This document shows, piece by piece, positions 24,669 to 32,139 of a stretch of DNA of 64,000 bases. Made by a program: the position numbers and the translations under genes. The stretch is from Nocardioides perillae. GTDB lineage: Bacteria; Actinomycetota; Actinomycetes; Propionibacteriales; Nocardioidaceae. The stretch is taken from NCBI RefSeq assembly GCF_013409425.1, contig NZ_JACCAC010000001.1, positions 682,001-746,000 on the forward strand, read 5' to 3'. The notes under the pieces were generated by a model. The model saw nothing but the letters and a program-made list of their open reading frames with translations. It was not told where the DNA came from and ran no database searches. Each line of letters opens with the position of its first letter. Positions within the stretch are counted from its first letter, which is position 1.

Positions 24669-25280
24669 TCAGGACCACTTCACGGGTCGCAAATAGGAAC
24701 GTCCAGCGCCGCTCACGGTCTGGGGGAGTTGACTCTGCCGGATCTTGTTGGGGCTGATGTGGAACGAGCCCGGCATCAGCTTCTTGAGCTCGGCCGAGAA
24801 TCGCTTCGGCGGAAAGGCTGCCGCGACGTAGAGGCTCGGGTTGAGGGACCGCGCGGCCTTCACCGCCGGCGTGAGGTCGCTGTCCGCGCTGACGATCAGT
24901 GCCGAATCGGAGAGGCGGCGCGCGGCATCCGCGACAAGTGACGTCGCGATGTTCACGTCCGTCTCCTTCTCCTCGTAGTGGGTCCACCCGGCGCCACACT
25001 TGCGGCACTTCATCGGCTTCTTCTGGTAGCGCCCTTGAACGATGTCGACCAGGCCAGGGTTCTGCGCGAGCAGCGCCTGTTGGTACCGGCCTTGTCGGGA
25101 AGCGGCGGGTGGCTCATCAAGGACCGGCGCCGTGAAGTAGCGCACCTGGACCAAGTTGCTTCGCGGCCTCAGACTCTTCGAGAGGTCGACTAGGTCGAGC
25201 CACAGCATGCGTCGGCCAAACTGCTCCTTGAGCCCGTGATACAGGTTGAAACCGTCCACGTAGACGATCAGGCTCGACAC
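24669..25280 (-). CDS. NYN (PIN-like) domain protein with a zinc-ribbon-like insert
   Basis: A predicted metal-dependent RNase of the NYN family. The 203-residue protein begins SSLIVYVDGFNLYHGLKEQF, giving the first acidic site Asp9 with Asn12. It continues with KKPMKCRKCGAGWTHYEEKE (Cys92 and Cys95, a possible zinc knuckle), then KETDVNIATSLVADA (Asp108) and IVSADSDLTPAVKAA (Asp133 and Asp135). All expected acidic residues are intact. The GTG start is fixed by AAGGAGG about 8 bases upstream. It lies between attL and the integrase remnant and is flanked by two RNA-like segments, a context that suggests an RNA-targeting defence or toxin role. That role is inference; NYN proteins also mature tRNA and other RNAs. 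Confidence 0.85.
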   Translation of the reverse strand: MSSLIVYVDGFNLYHGLKEQFGRRMLWLDLVDLSKSLRPRSNLVQVRYFTAPVLDEPPAASRQGRYQQALLAQNPGLVDIVQGRYQKKPMKCRKCGAGWTHYEEKETDVNIATSLVADAARRLSDSALIVSADSDLTPAVKAARSLNPSLYVAAAFPPKRFSAELKKLMPGSFHISPNKIRQSQLPQTVSGAGRSYLRPVKWS

Positions 25281-25362
25281 GGGGTGCTCCTCCTTGGGAT
25301 GGGGCGACCACCCTACGGCGTGCGTTATGAGTGTGACGCAACACTGGATGTCCGGATCTTGG

Positions 25363-25388
25363 TTCGCAGGCCCGCGTATGGCTATAGT
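25363..25388 (+). promoter_or_regulatory. Putative promoter of the small RNA
   Basis: TATAGT at 25383-25388 is a near-consensus -10 box, rare in this GC-rich sequence. Spaced 18 bases upstream is TTGGTT, a weaker match to the -35 consensus. Transcription would start near 25395 and run into the terminator at 25426-25460. Part of this segment also lies in the divergent leader region of the NYN gene. Confidence 0.5.
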
Positions 25389-25393
25389 CTCCG

Positions 25394-25461
25394 TACACCA
25401 CGCCAAGGCCTCGCGGCCTTGGTCCAACGGCCCCATCTTCACGATGGGGCCGTTTTTGTTT
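25394..25461 (+). ncRNA. Candidate small RNA with two hairpins and an intrinsic terminator
   Basis: Downstream of the TATAGT box lie two hairpins and nothing else. The first has an 8-bp stem, CCAAGGCC-TCGC-GGCCTTGG, at 25403-25422. The second has a 12-bp stem, AACGGCCCCATC with its complement, at 25426-25454, and runs straight into TTTTTGTTTG. This is the only textbook U-tract terminator noticed in the window. The predicted RNA is about 65 bases and has no open reading frame. It lies between the NYN gene, which is divergent from it, and the integrase remnant. It matches no RNA family I recognise. Confidence 0.5.
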
Positions 25462-25468
25462 GTCCCGG

Positions 25469-25750
25469 TCACCCCTCAGAGAGGCTGTCGGCCTGCCGGG
25501 TCGACTGGGCGATCAGGTCGGCGGCCGCAGCCCGCGTCCGATCCTCCGCTGTCGGCCACAGATGGTTGTAAGTGTTCAGGGTCGTCGTCGCCGACGAGTG
25601 CCCCAGCGCTCGCTGCACGGTGACGACGTCGCACCCGGCGGCGATCAGCCCGGAAGCGTAGAAATACCGCAGGTCGTGGAGCCGCACGTGCGGCAGTCCA
25701 GCTGACGTCCGGGTCGCGCGCCACCGCCAGTCGATGTCGTTGTCGTACAT
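25469..25750 (-). pseudogene. Tyrosine recombinase/phage integrase, C-terminal remnant
   Basis: Only 93 residues remain of a protein that is usually 350-450. They contain the C-terminal catalytic half: HDLR at residues 25-28 (His and second Arg), LGHSSATTTLNTYNHLW with His51 and the nucleophile Tyr61. The arm-binding and core-binding domains and the first catalytic Arg are missing, so it cannot act alone. The sequence RYFYASGLIAAGCDVVTVQRAL is typical of actinobacterial prophage and island integrases. Its position near attL and its orientation towards attL fit an integrase that once mobilised this island. Confidence 0.85.
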
Positions 25751-26060
25751 CGGTCCGTCGCGGACGGTGAACAGTCAAGCCCCCCAAACCAAGGCGCAGG
25801 ACTGGGTGGAGATCAAGCACCTCATCGAAGCGGGTCTCCTCTCGGTCGGCGACAAGCTGATCGCGACCCACCGAGACTTCGCCGGCGTCGAGGCGCTGAT
25901 CGCCGCTGATGCCAAGATCGAGTTGAACGGCAGGTGCTTTGCAACGCCGACAGGCGCGGGCAACCATCTGCGCAGGCGGGCGACGAACGGCTGGTACTTC
26001 AGGTCCGTGGCCGACGGCCGTCGGCTGCGCGACCTACGGTCGGAGTTCCTCGCCGCCGCA
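25734..26060 (+). pseudogene. RAMA-domain fragment (C-terminal part of a DUF4357-type protein)
   Basis: The frame reads IKHLIEAGLLSVGDKLIATH, then IELNGRCFATPTGAGNHL, ATNGWYFRSVADGRRL and LRSEFLAAA. This is the pattern of the RAMA domain, found in restriction-methylation proteins and DUF4357 proteins, where it is thought to bind DNA or modified bases. The frame opens inside the integrase remnant on the other strand and has no stop until 26555, deep within hsdR. Both ends are therefore unnatural and this is probably the leftover of a larger gene. A short functional protein fused to junk is possible but less likely. Confidence 0.55.
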
Positions 26061-26155
26061 GAGTCCCACGAGACGGGCAGCTCTCCCTCATCGATGAGTG
26101 GTCGGAAGCTTCCGGGCCGGTCGCTGGAGTTAGAGACGCGGCCATCCTGCACGAC

Positions 26156-26172
26156 TAACCTTGCTGGCCATG
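26156..26172 (+). promoter_or_regulatory. Putative hsdR promoter -10 (TAACCT)
   Basis: TAACCT at 26156-26161 lies 8 bases before the hsdR ATG at 26170. No ribosome-binding site is visible, so the message may be leaderless. Confidence 0.4.
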
Positions 26173-28929
26173 ACTCCCGGGGACGACACCAACCGCCTTG
26201 CGGCGGAGGCACGCGCCCGGGTGCTGATCGACCGCCAACTGGCCGAGGCCAGTTGGTCGGTGCAGGACAAGACGGCGATGAACCTCTTCGCCGCCCAGGG
26301 GGTCGCCGTCCGCGAGGTCACCCTCAAGCCGGGTCACGGCCGAGCGGACTACCTGCTGTACGTCGATCAGAAGGTCGTCGGCGTCATCGAGGCCAAGCCG
26401 GAGGGGACGCCGCTCTCCGGCGTCGAATGGCAGTCCAGCAAGTACGCCGACGGGCTGCCCGCGGACGTCAAGCTGGCGGCGCTGACCAAGGACGGCCGGC
26501 TTCCGTTCGTGTTCGAAGCCAGCGGCACCGAGACCCACTTCACGAACGGCTATGACCCCAATCCTCGGGCGCGACGGATCTTTAACGTCCCCAAGCCCTC
26601 GACGCTCGCGGGCATCCTCAAGCATGTGGACGAGGAGCACCCGACGTGGCGCGGGAAGGTACGCGCGTTCCCGCCGCTAGACACCCGGCCGCTGCGACCA
26701 TCTCAGATCGAGGCGATCAACGGTGTCGAGACCAGTCTGCGCGAGCAGCGTTACGACCGCAGCCTCGTGCAGATGGCCACCGGCGCGGGCAAGACCTACA
26801 CCGCCGTCACGCTGTCCTACCGGTTGCTGAAGCACGGCGGCTTCCAGCGAATTCTGTTCCTCGTCGACCGCAACAACCTGGCTAGGCAGACGATGGCCGA
26901 GTTCGAGAACTACCAGACCCCTGATGACGGCCGGAAGTTCACCGAGCTCTACAACGTCAACCGGCTCAAGCGCGGGCCGATGCCGGATGCGACCAGCGTC
27001 GCGATCTCGACCATCCAGCGCGTCTTCACGGCGCTGCGTAACGAGGAGGTCGGGGACACCGACGACCCGGACCTCGACGGCTGGGTGCCTGAGACTCCCG
27101 TCACCGTGGCCTACAACCCCGACATCCCGCCTGAGGCCTTCGACTTGATCGTGGTCGACGAGGCCCACCGCTCGATCTACGGCCAGTGGCGCGGGGTGCT
27201 GGAGTACTTCGATGCCCACGTGGTCGGGCTCACCGCCACCCCCGGCAAGCAGACCTTCGGGTTCTTCAAGCAGAACCTCGTCAGCGAGTACACCTACCCG
27301 CAGTCGGTGGCCGACAACGTCAACGTCGACTTCGACATCTACCGGATCAGGACCCAGATCAGCGAGCAGGGATCGACAATCGAGGCCGGCACCATCGTGC
27401 CGAAGGTCGACCGGCGCACACGGGCTCAACGCTACGAAGCGCTCGACGAGGATCTGGAATACCGCCGGACCCAGCTCGATCGTGCCGTGACCGCGACCGA
27501 CCAGATCCGCACGGTCCTGGAGACCTTCCGCCACAAGCTCTTCACCGAGATCTTCCCCGGCCGCTCGGTGGTGCCCAAGTCGCTGATCTTCGCCAAGGAC
27601 GACGCCCACGCCGAGGAGATCGTCACCCAGGTCCGCGAAGTGTTCGGCAAGGGCAACGACTTCGCCGCCAAGATCACCTACAACGCCCGCAACGCCGACC
27701 AACAGCTCGCCGCCTTCCGCACCAGCGCCGCCCTGCGGATCGCGGTCACCGTCGACATGATCGCCACCGGCACCGACGTGAAGCCCCTGGAGTGCGTCTT
27801 CTTCATGCGCGACGTCCGCTCCCCACAGTACTTCGAGCAGATGAAGGGACGCGGTGCCCGCACCATCCCCGACGCCGACTTCCAGGCCGTCACCCCCGAC
27901 GCCAAGGAGAAGACCCGCTTCGTGCTGGTCGACGCCGTCGGCGTCACCGAGCACGACTTCGTCGAGCCGCCGCTGAACCGCGAGAAGTCGATCAGCCTGC
28001 AGAAGCTTCTGGAGAAGGCCGCCAACCTCACCATCACCGAGGACGAGACGGCCACACTCGCCTCCCGCCTCGCTGCTCTCGAAGCGCAGATCACCGACGA
28101 CGAGCGCACCGAGCTCGACGCCGTCGCCGGCGGCTCGCTGCGCCAGGTCGTCCGCGAGCTCGTGGATGCCGTCGATCCCGACGTCCAGGCCAAGGCCCTC
28201 GAAGGCGCCGCCGACCAGGACCAAGCGCTCCAGCAGCTGATCATCGCCGCGGTGAAGCCGATTGCCTCGAACCCCGACCTGCGGGCGCGCATCCTCGAAC
28301 TCCGCCGCGCCCACGACCGGATCATCGACGAGGTCTCCACCGACGTCCTCCTCGACGCCTACGGAGTCATCGACACCAGCAAGGCCAAGTCCGTCGTGGA
28401 GTCCTGGCGCGCCTACCTCGACGAGCATCGCTCCGAGATCACCGCCATCCAGCTCCTTGCCGAAGCGCGGGAGCGGCGTATCTCGTTCGGCGACATCAAG
28501 GAGCTGGCCGACCGCATCTCGCGGCCGCCCTACAACTGGACTCCCGACATCATCTGGAACGCCTACGTCGCGCTCGACCCCGAGTACGGCAAGGCGTCAA
28601 CCACTCACCGGACGCTGACCGATCTGGTCTCTCTGATCCGCTTCACCCTTGGCGAGGACGACCGGCTCGCGCCGTACGCCGACAAGGTCAACCAGAAGTA
28701 CGCCGCCTGGCTGGCCCAACAGGAGCAGGCCGGCGTCGCGTTCACGCCTGCCGAGCGTTGGTGGCTGGATCGGATGGTCCAGGTCATCGCGTCCTCCGCC
28801 GGTATCAGCCCTGCCGACCTCGACCAGCCCCCGTTCACCGAGAAGGGCGGCACCGACGGTGCCGTCCGTGATCTCGGCGAACGAGCAGGAAGCCTGATCG
28901 ACGAGCTGAACCAGGAACTCACTGCATGA
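26170..28929 (+). CDS. hsdR: Type I restriction enzyme, endonuclease/translocase subunit
   Basis: The motor and nuclease subunit that translocates and cuts unmethylated DNA. The 919-residue protein has an N-terminal PD-(D/E)XK nuclease with Asp60 (HGRADYLLY) and Glu74-Ala-Lys76 (GVIEAKPEG). The superfamily 2 helicase has Walker A ATGAGKT with Lys208 and DEAH at Asp330 in VVDEAHRSIYGQW. GLTATPGKQTF and later DMIATGTDVKPLECVFFMR and QMKGRGAR follow. The C-terminal region fits the HsdR helical domain that docks on the methylase. All catalytic residues are intact. It is the first gene of the operon and its stop overlaps the hsdS ATG. A TTG start 9 bases upstream is possible. Confidence 0.95.
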   Translation: MTPGDDTNRLAAEARARVLIDRQLAEASWSVQDKTAMNLFAAQGVAVREVTLKPGHGRADYLLYVDQKVVGVIEAKPEGTPLSGVEWQSSKYADGLPADVKLAALTKDGRLPFVFEASGTETHFTNGYDPNPRARRIFNVPKPSTLAGILKHVDEEHPTWRGKVRAFPPLDTRPLRPSQIEAINGVETSLREQRYDRSLVQMATGAGKTYTAVTLSYRLLKHGGFQRILFLVDRNNLARQTMAEFENYQTPDDGRKFTELYNVNRLKRGPMPDATSVAISTIQRVFTALRNEEVGDTDDPDLDGWVPETPVTVAYNPDIPPEAFDLIVVDEAHRSIYGQWRGVLEYFDAHVVGLTATPGKQTFGFFKQNLVSEYTYPQSVADNVNVDFDIYRIRTQISEQGSTIEAGTIVPKVDRRTRAQRYEALDEDLEYRRTQLDRAVTATDQIRTVLETFRHKLFTEIFPGRSVVPKSLIFAKDDAHAEEIVTQVREVFGKGNDFAAKITYNARNADQQLAAFRTSAALRIAVTVDMIATGTDVKPLECVFFMRDVRSPQYFEQMKGRGARTIPDADFQAVTPDAKEKTRFVLVDAVGVTEHDFVEPPLNREKSISLQKLLEKAANLTITEDETATLASRLAALEAQITDDERTELDAVAGGSLRQVVRELVDAVDPDVQAKALEGAADQDQALQQLIIAAVKPIASNPDLRARILELRRAHDRIIDEVSTDVLLDAYGVIDTSKAKSVVESWRAYLDEHRSEITAIQLLAEARERRISFGDIKELADRISRPPYNWTPDIIWNAYVALDPEYGKASTTHRTLTDLVSLIRFTLGEDDRLAPYADKVNQKYAAWLAQQEQAGVAFTPAERWWLDRMVQVIASSAGISPADLDQPPFTEKGGTDGAVRDLGERAGSLIDELNQELTA

Positions 28930-30182
28930 CGTGGCCTGTCGTCACCCTCAACGATCTGCAGGCGAACGAACCCAGGGCAATCACCGACGGCCCTTTCGGA
29001 TCCAACCTCGCAAGCCGCCACTACACAGAGAGCGGCCCTCGCGTCGTCCGCCTGCAGAACATCGGCGATGGTCAGTTCATCGACGAGCGGGCGCACATAT
29101 CCGAGGAGCACTTCGAGTCGCTCCGTGCGCACGAGGTCCGAGCCGGAGACCTCCTGGTCGCTTCACTAGGTGAGGTCCTGCCGCGCGCCTGTCTTGCGCC
29201 ACCTGCCCTTGGACCCGCCATCGTGAAGGCTGATTGCATCCGGGTGCGCCTCGGCGATGCGGTCGACCCGCGCTGGGTCCTCTACGCGCTCCAACGTCCC
29301 GAGGTACGGCGGTGGGCTGACGAGCACCGACATGGTGTCGGGCGTCCGCGGCTCGGGCTGAAGGCGATCCGCCAGATCCCGATCCCCCTCCCGGAACTCG
29401 AAGAGCAGCAACGCATCGTCGACCTCCTCGAAGGCCACCTCTCCCGCCTCGACGCCGCTGAGGCGCTCGTTCGCAAGTCGATTCGTCGTCAGGCCGCCCT
29501 CCGCGACGCAGCCCTGTATGACTGGGTTCAACGAGCGCGTGAGTCGGCGGGCGTCGAGCTTGCGACGTTAGGTTCGATTGCGAAGGTTACGAGCGGACTG
29601 ACGCCCCTCAAAGCCAACAAGGCCTTCTATGAGGGTGGGACCATCCCGTGGATCACCAGCGGTGACCTCCATCAAGGTGTCGTGACCAAGGCATCCACCT
29701 TCGTCACAGAACGCGCCCTTGCGGACACAACGCTCAAGATGGTGCCTGCGGGTGCTCTCTTGATCGCCATGTACGGGGAAGGAAAGACCCGCGGCACCGC
29801 CGCTGAGCTCGGGTTCGACGCGACCACGAATCAAGCGTGCGCCGCGGTCGTTCTGCACGACCCGAATCTTCGGCGGTGGGTTCGGCTCGTCCTTGACGCG
29901 AACTACACCCGCGTTCGTCGGTTGGCGGCGGGAGGGGTGCAGCCGAACCTCAATCTTTCGATCATCAAGGCGATTGAGGTTCCGATTCCCAAGGCAGACC
30001 TGCGTGGCGAACTGCTTGCCGAGCGCCGTGAACTCGATGAACAATCCCGCAGGTTGAGGGCCGATTTGGCTGCCGCGCAGTCTCGCGGTCGCAGCCTCCG
30101 GAGGTCGCTGCTCGCGGCTGCCTTCTCGGGCCGCCTCACGACTGAGCTGCCGCAGCCGGCGGAGTCGACACTTGCTGTGTGA
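28926..30182 (+). CDS. hsdS: Type I restriction enzyme, specificity subunit
   Basis: Recognises the bipartite DNA target for both methylation and cutting. The 418-residue protein has two target-recognition domains. The first (about residues 5-150) opens with ITDGPFGSNLASRHYTESGP and ends in the conserved spacer PIPLPELEEQQRIVDLLEGH. The second (about 205-360) includes VTSGLTPLKANKAF, GTIPWITSGDL and the matching end IEVPIPKADLRGELLAERRE. Coiled-coil spacers follow each domain. It overlaps hsdR by 4 bases. A TTA leucine codon at 29568-29570, rare at this GC content, supports foreign origin. It is separated from hsdM by two extra genes, unlike the usual adjacent order. Confidence 0.94.
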   Translation: MTWPVVTLNDLQANEPRAITDGPFGSNLASRHYTESGPRVVRLQNIGDGQFIDERAHISEEHFESLRAHEVRAGDLLVASLGEVLPRACLAPPALGPAIVKADCIRVRLGDAVDPRWVLYALQRPEVRRWADEHRHGVGRPRLGLKAIRQIPIPLPELEEQQRIVDLLEGHLSRLDAAEALVRKSIRRQAALRDAALYDWVQRARESAGVELATLGSIAKVTSGLTPLKANKAFYEGGTIPWITSGDLHQGVVTKASTFVTERALADTTLKMVPAGALLIAMYGEGKTRGTAAELGFDATTNQACAAVVLHDPNLRRWVRLVLDANYTRVRRLAAGGVQPNLNLSIIKAIEVPIPKADLRGELLAERRELDEQSRRLRADLAAAQSRGRSLRRSLLAAAFSGRLTTELPQPAESTLAV

Positions 30183-30239
30183 GGCAGCTGCCCCTGCGCC
30201 ACTCGCCGATATGTCGGACGTGGGGGCGAGGATTCTCTT

Positions 30240-31420
30240 GTGAGCCTCGTTTTCTCGAACCGCGTCCGCACCGACGCCTCCCCGTGCGGCCACAGCGAGT
30301 CGACCTTCGCGTTCCTTGACCGGGTTGCTGGTCCGTACTGGGAACAGGTCCGGGAACTCATCGAGAAGTGGGTGGCGCATCTGCCGGTTGAGTGCTGTGC
30401 AGATGTGATCGGCCGGCTTCGTTCGCCGGACTACGCGCAGCACGCGAGCGCCTACTGGGAGTTGCACCTCCACGAGACCTCTAGATCGAGCGGGTTCGAC
30501 GTCGTCGTCCACCCGCAGGTGACCGGAAGCCCCAGGCAGCCTGACTTCCTGGTGAGCCGCGGGGACGACTCGTTCTACGTCGAGGCGACATGCCTCGTGT
30601 CGAAGGCGACCGACCCCGGCGCCTCAGCCCGCAAGCGGCAGGTTTACGACGCCTTGGACTCGATCAGCTGTCCGAACTTCTTCCTGCAGATCGACGTCAA
30701 TCGAGTCGGGCCGGCCGATCTGCCGACCAAGCCGCTGCGGCGACGACTGGAGGCCTGGGTCCGGACGCTGGATCCCGACCCGATTGTCGTAGACGACCAC
30801 TACCTCGACTTCGGCGAAAGCTTTGAGTGGTCCCATGCAGGATGGGAGTTGCGGTTTCGCCCGTTCCCGGTCAGCGCGGGCGCGCGCGGACGACCCGGCC
30901 ATCGCCCGTTGGGCATCTTCGGACCTGTCGAGGCGGCGTGGATCAACGATGATCAGACGCTCCGCGGGGCCTTGCAGGACAAGGGCTCCGCCTACGGCGA
31001 GCTGGACCGTCCGCTCGTCATCGCCGTCAACAGTTTTGCCTTGAGCCACGATGACTACGACACGATGAACGCGCTTTACGGCACCGAGCAGATCACGATC
31101 TCACTGACGGATCGAAACGCTCCGCCCGTGCCCTCGCGCAAGCCCGATGGATACTGGCTCGCAGGCACCTGGGCGCACCAGCATGTGGCAGGAATCCTGA
31201 TCGGTCGGTCGATTGCTGAGTACCGTCCGACGGCCACGCCAACATTCTGGGTCCACCCCGAGCCGGTGGAGGCCGTCCAACCACTGCCCGTCTGGAGGGC
31301 CGCGGAACCGGTGGATGACCACATCGAATACCGCGAGCCCCCGAGACCCTTCACGAGCTGTTCCGGCTGCCCGAGGTCTGGCCGGCCGGCGAGCCGTTCC
31401 CGCAGGAGATGCTGGCATGA
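30240..31420 (+). CDS. Gene X: unrecognised PD-(D/E)XK-like protein in the type I operon, with a 3' frameshift
   Basis: Not assigned to a named family. The GTG-initiated product would have about 393 residues. The N-terminal half has a nuclease-like arrangement: a helix with Glu74 (SAYWELHLHE), then a strand pair with Pro101-Asp102 (SPRQPDFLVSR) and Glu115 (SFYVEATCL). The final Lys of the PD-(D/E)XK motif is replaced by Thr or lies elsewhere, so activity is uncertain. The raw frame leaves sense after 31340: it shifts at a run of five C at 31338-31342, and one added base gives PETLHELFRLPEVWPAGEPF and a stop at 31418-31420 that overlaps the next ATG as ATGA. This is either a sequencing error or a real frameshift. 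It may serve as an accessory effector of the restriction system. Confidence 0.65.
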
Positions 31421-32139
31421 GCTTCGGAAACCCACCCAATGAGGATGTGCGCCGCTTCCTCGTGGACCCACATGAAGTCATGGCGTCCCTCGCTCGCCGC
31501 CGGCCGGTATTCCATTCCGAAGCGGACTTCCAGTTCGCCTTCGCCTGGGAGGCGAAGACACTGATCCCCGGTGTCGAGGTCAGGCTGGAGACGCATCCCG
31601 AGCCCGGAGTCCGTCTCGACTTGGAGTTGATCGATCCTGCCGCGAAACGCGGGCTGGCCGTCGAACTGAAGTACATGACACGGCTGTGGACGGGCGAGTC
31701 AGGCGGCGAGTCCTTCGCGCTGAAGAACCACGGCGCCTCCGACCTGCGCGCGTACGACGTCGTCAAGGACATCGAGCGCGTTGAGCGGTTCGTCCTGCCG
31801 CGGCCCGGATGGACCGGGTTGGTGATCGCTCTGACCAACGAGAGCGCCTACTGGCGCTCGCCGACTCACGGACGTACCACGAATGCCGATGCGTTCCGCC
31901 TCTTCGAGGGGAACCTTCTGGCCGGCGAACGTCGGTGGGGACCGAACACCGGCGGGACCGCCAAGGGAAGGGAGGCACCGCTCGCACTGCGCGGGACCTA
32001 TGAACTCCAGTGGGTCGACTACTCACGACTGGACGCCGGGCCAGCCGGGTCGTTTCGAGCACTCGTCGTGCCGATCGACGGGGACGGCATGGCATCGAGC
32101 CAGACCAGCCAACCGAGGGCAACAGATGACCACTCCTGA
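31417..32139 (+). CDS. Gene Y: predicted PD-(D/E)XK nuclease-like protein between hsdS and hsdM
   Basis: No named family is recognised. The 240-residue protein has a clean PD-(D/E)XK layout: Glu35 in a helix (FHSEADFQFAFAWEAK), Asp68 in GVRLDLELID, and Glu83-Leu-Lys85 in LAVELKYMTRLW, all before residue 90. The following conserved block FALKNHGASDLRAYDVVKDIERVE is followed by a strand, GWTGLVIALTNESAYW. The start ATG overlaps the frame-corrected stop of gene X, and the last 14 bases overlap hsdM, so translation of X, Y and hsdM is tightly linked. A DNA-cleaving or end-binding effector is likely. Its role in a type I locus is inferred from position only. Confidence 0.75.
   Translation: MSFGNPPNEDVRRFLVDPHEVMASLARRRPVFHSEADFQFAFAWEAKTLIPGVEVRLETHPEPGVRLDLELIDPAAKRGLAVELKYMTRLWTGESGGESFALKNHGASDLRAYDVVKDIERVERFVLPRPGWTGLVIALTNESAYWRSPTHGRTTNADAFRLFEGNLLAGERRWGPNTGGTAKGREAPLALRGTYELQWVDYSRLDAGPAGSFRALVVPIDGDGMASSQTSQPRATDDHS

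Noticed and set aside
25734..26555. Full 273-residue protein from the RAMA frame
   Set aside because: After about 26060 the frame overlaps the confident hsdR start in another frame and loses any domain-like sequence.
31343..31442. Native C-terminus of gene X in the uncorrected frame
   Set aside because: The residues are Ser/Arg/Pro-rich shadow sequence, whereas the +1 frame gives an acidic, ordered end and an ATGA overlap with gene Y.
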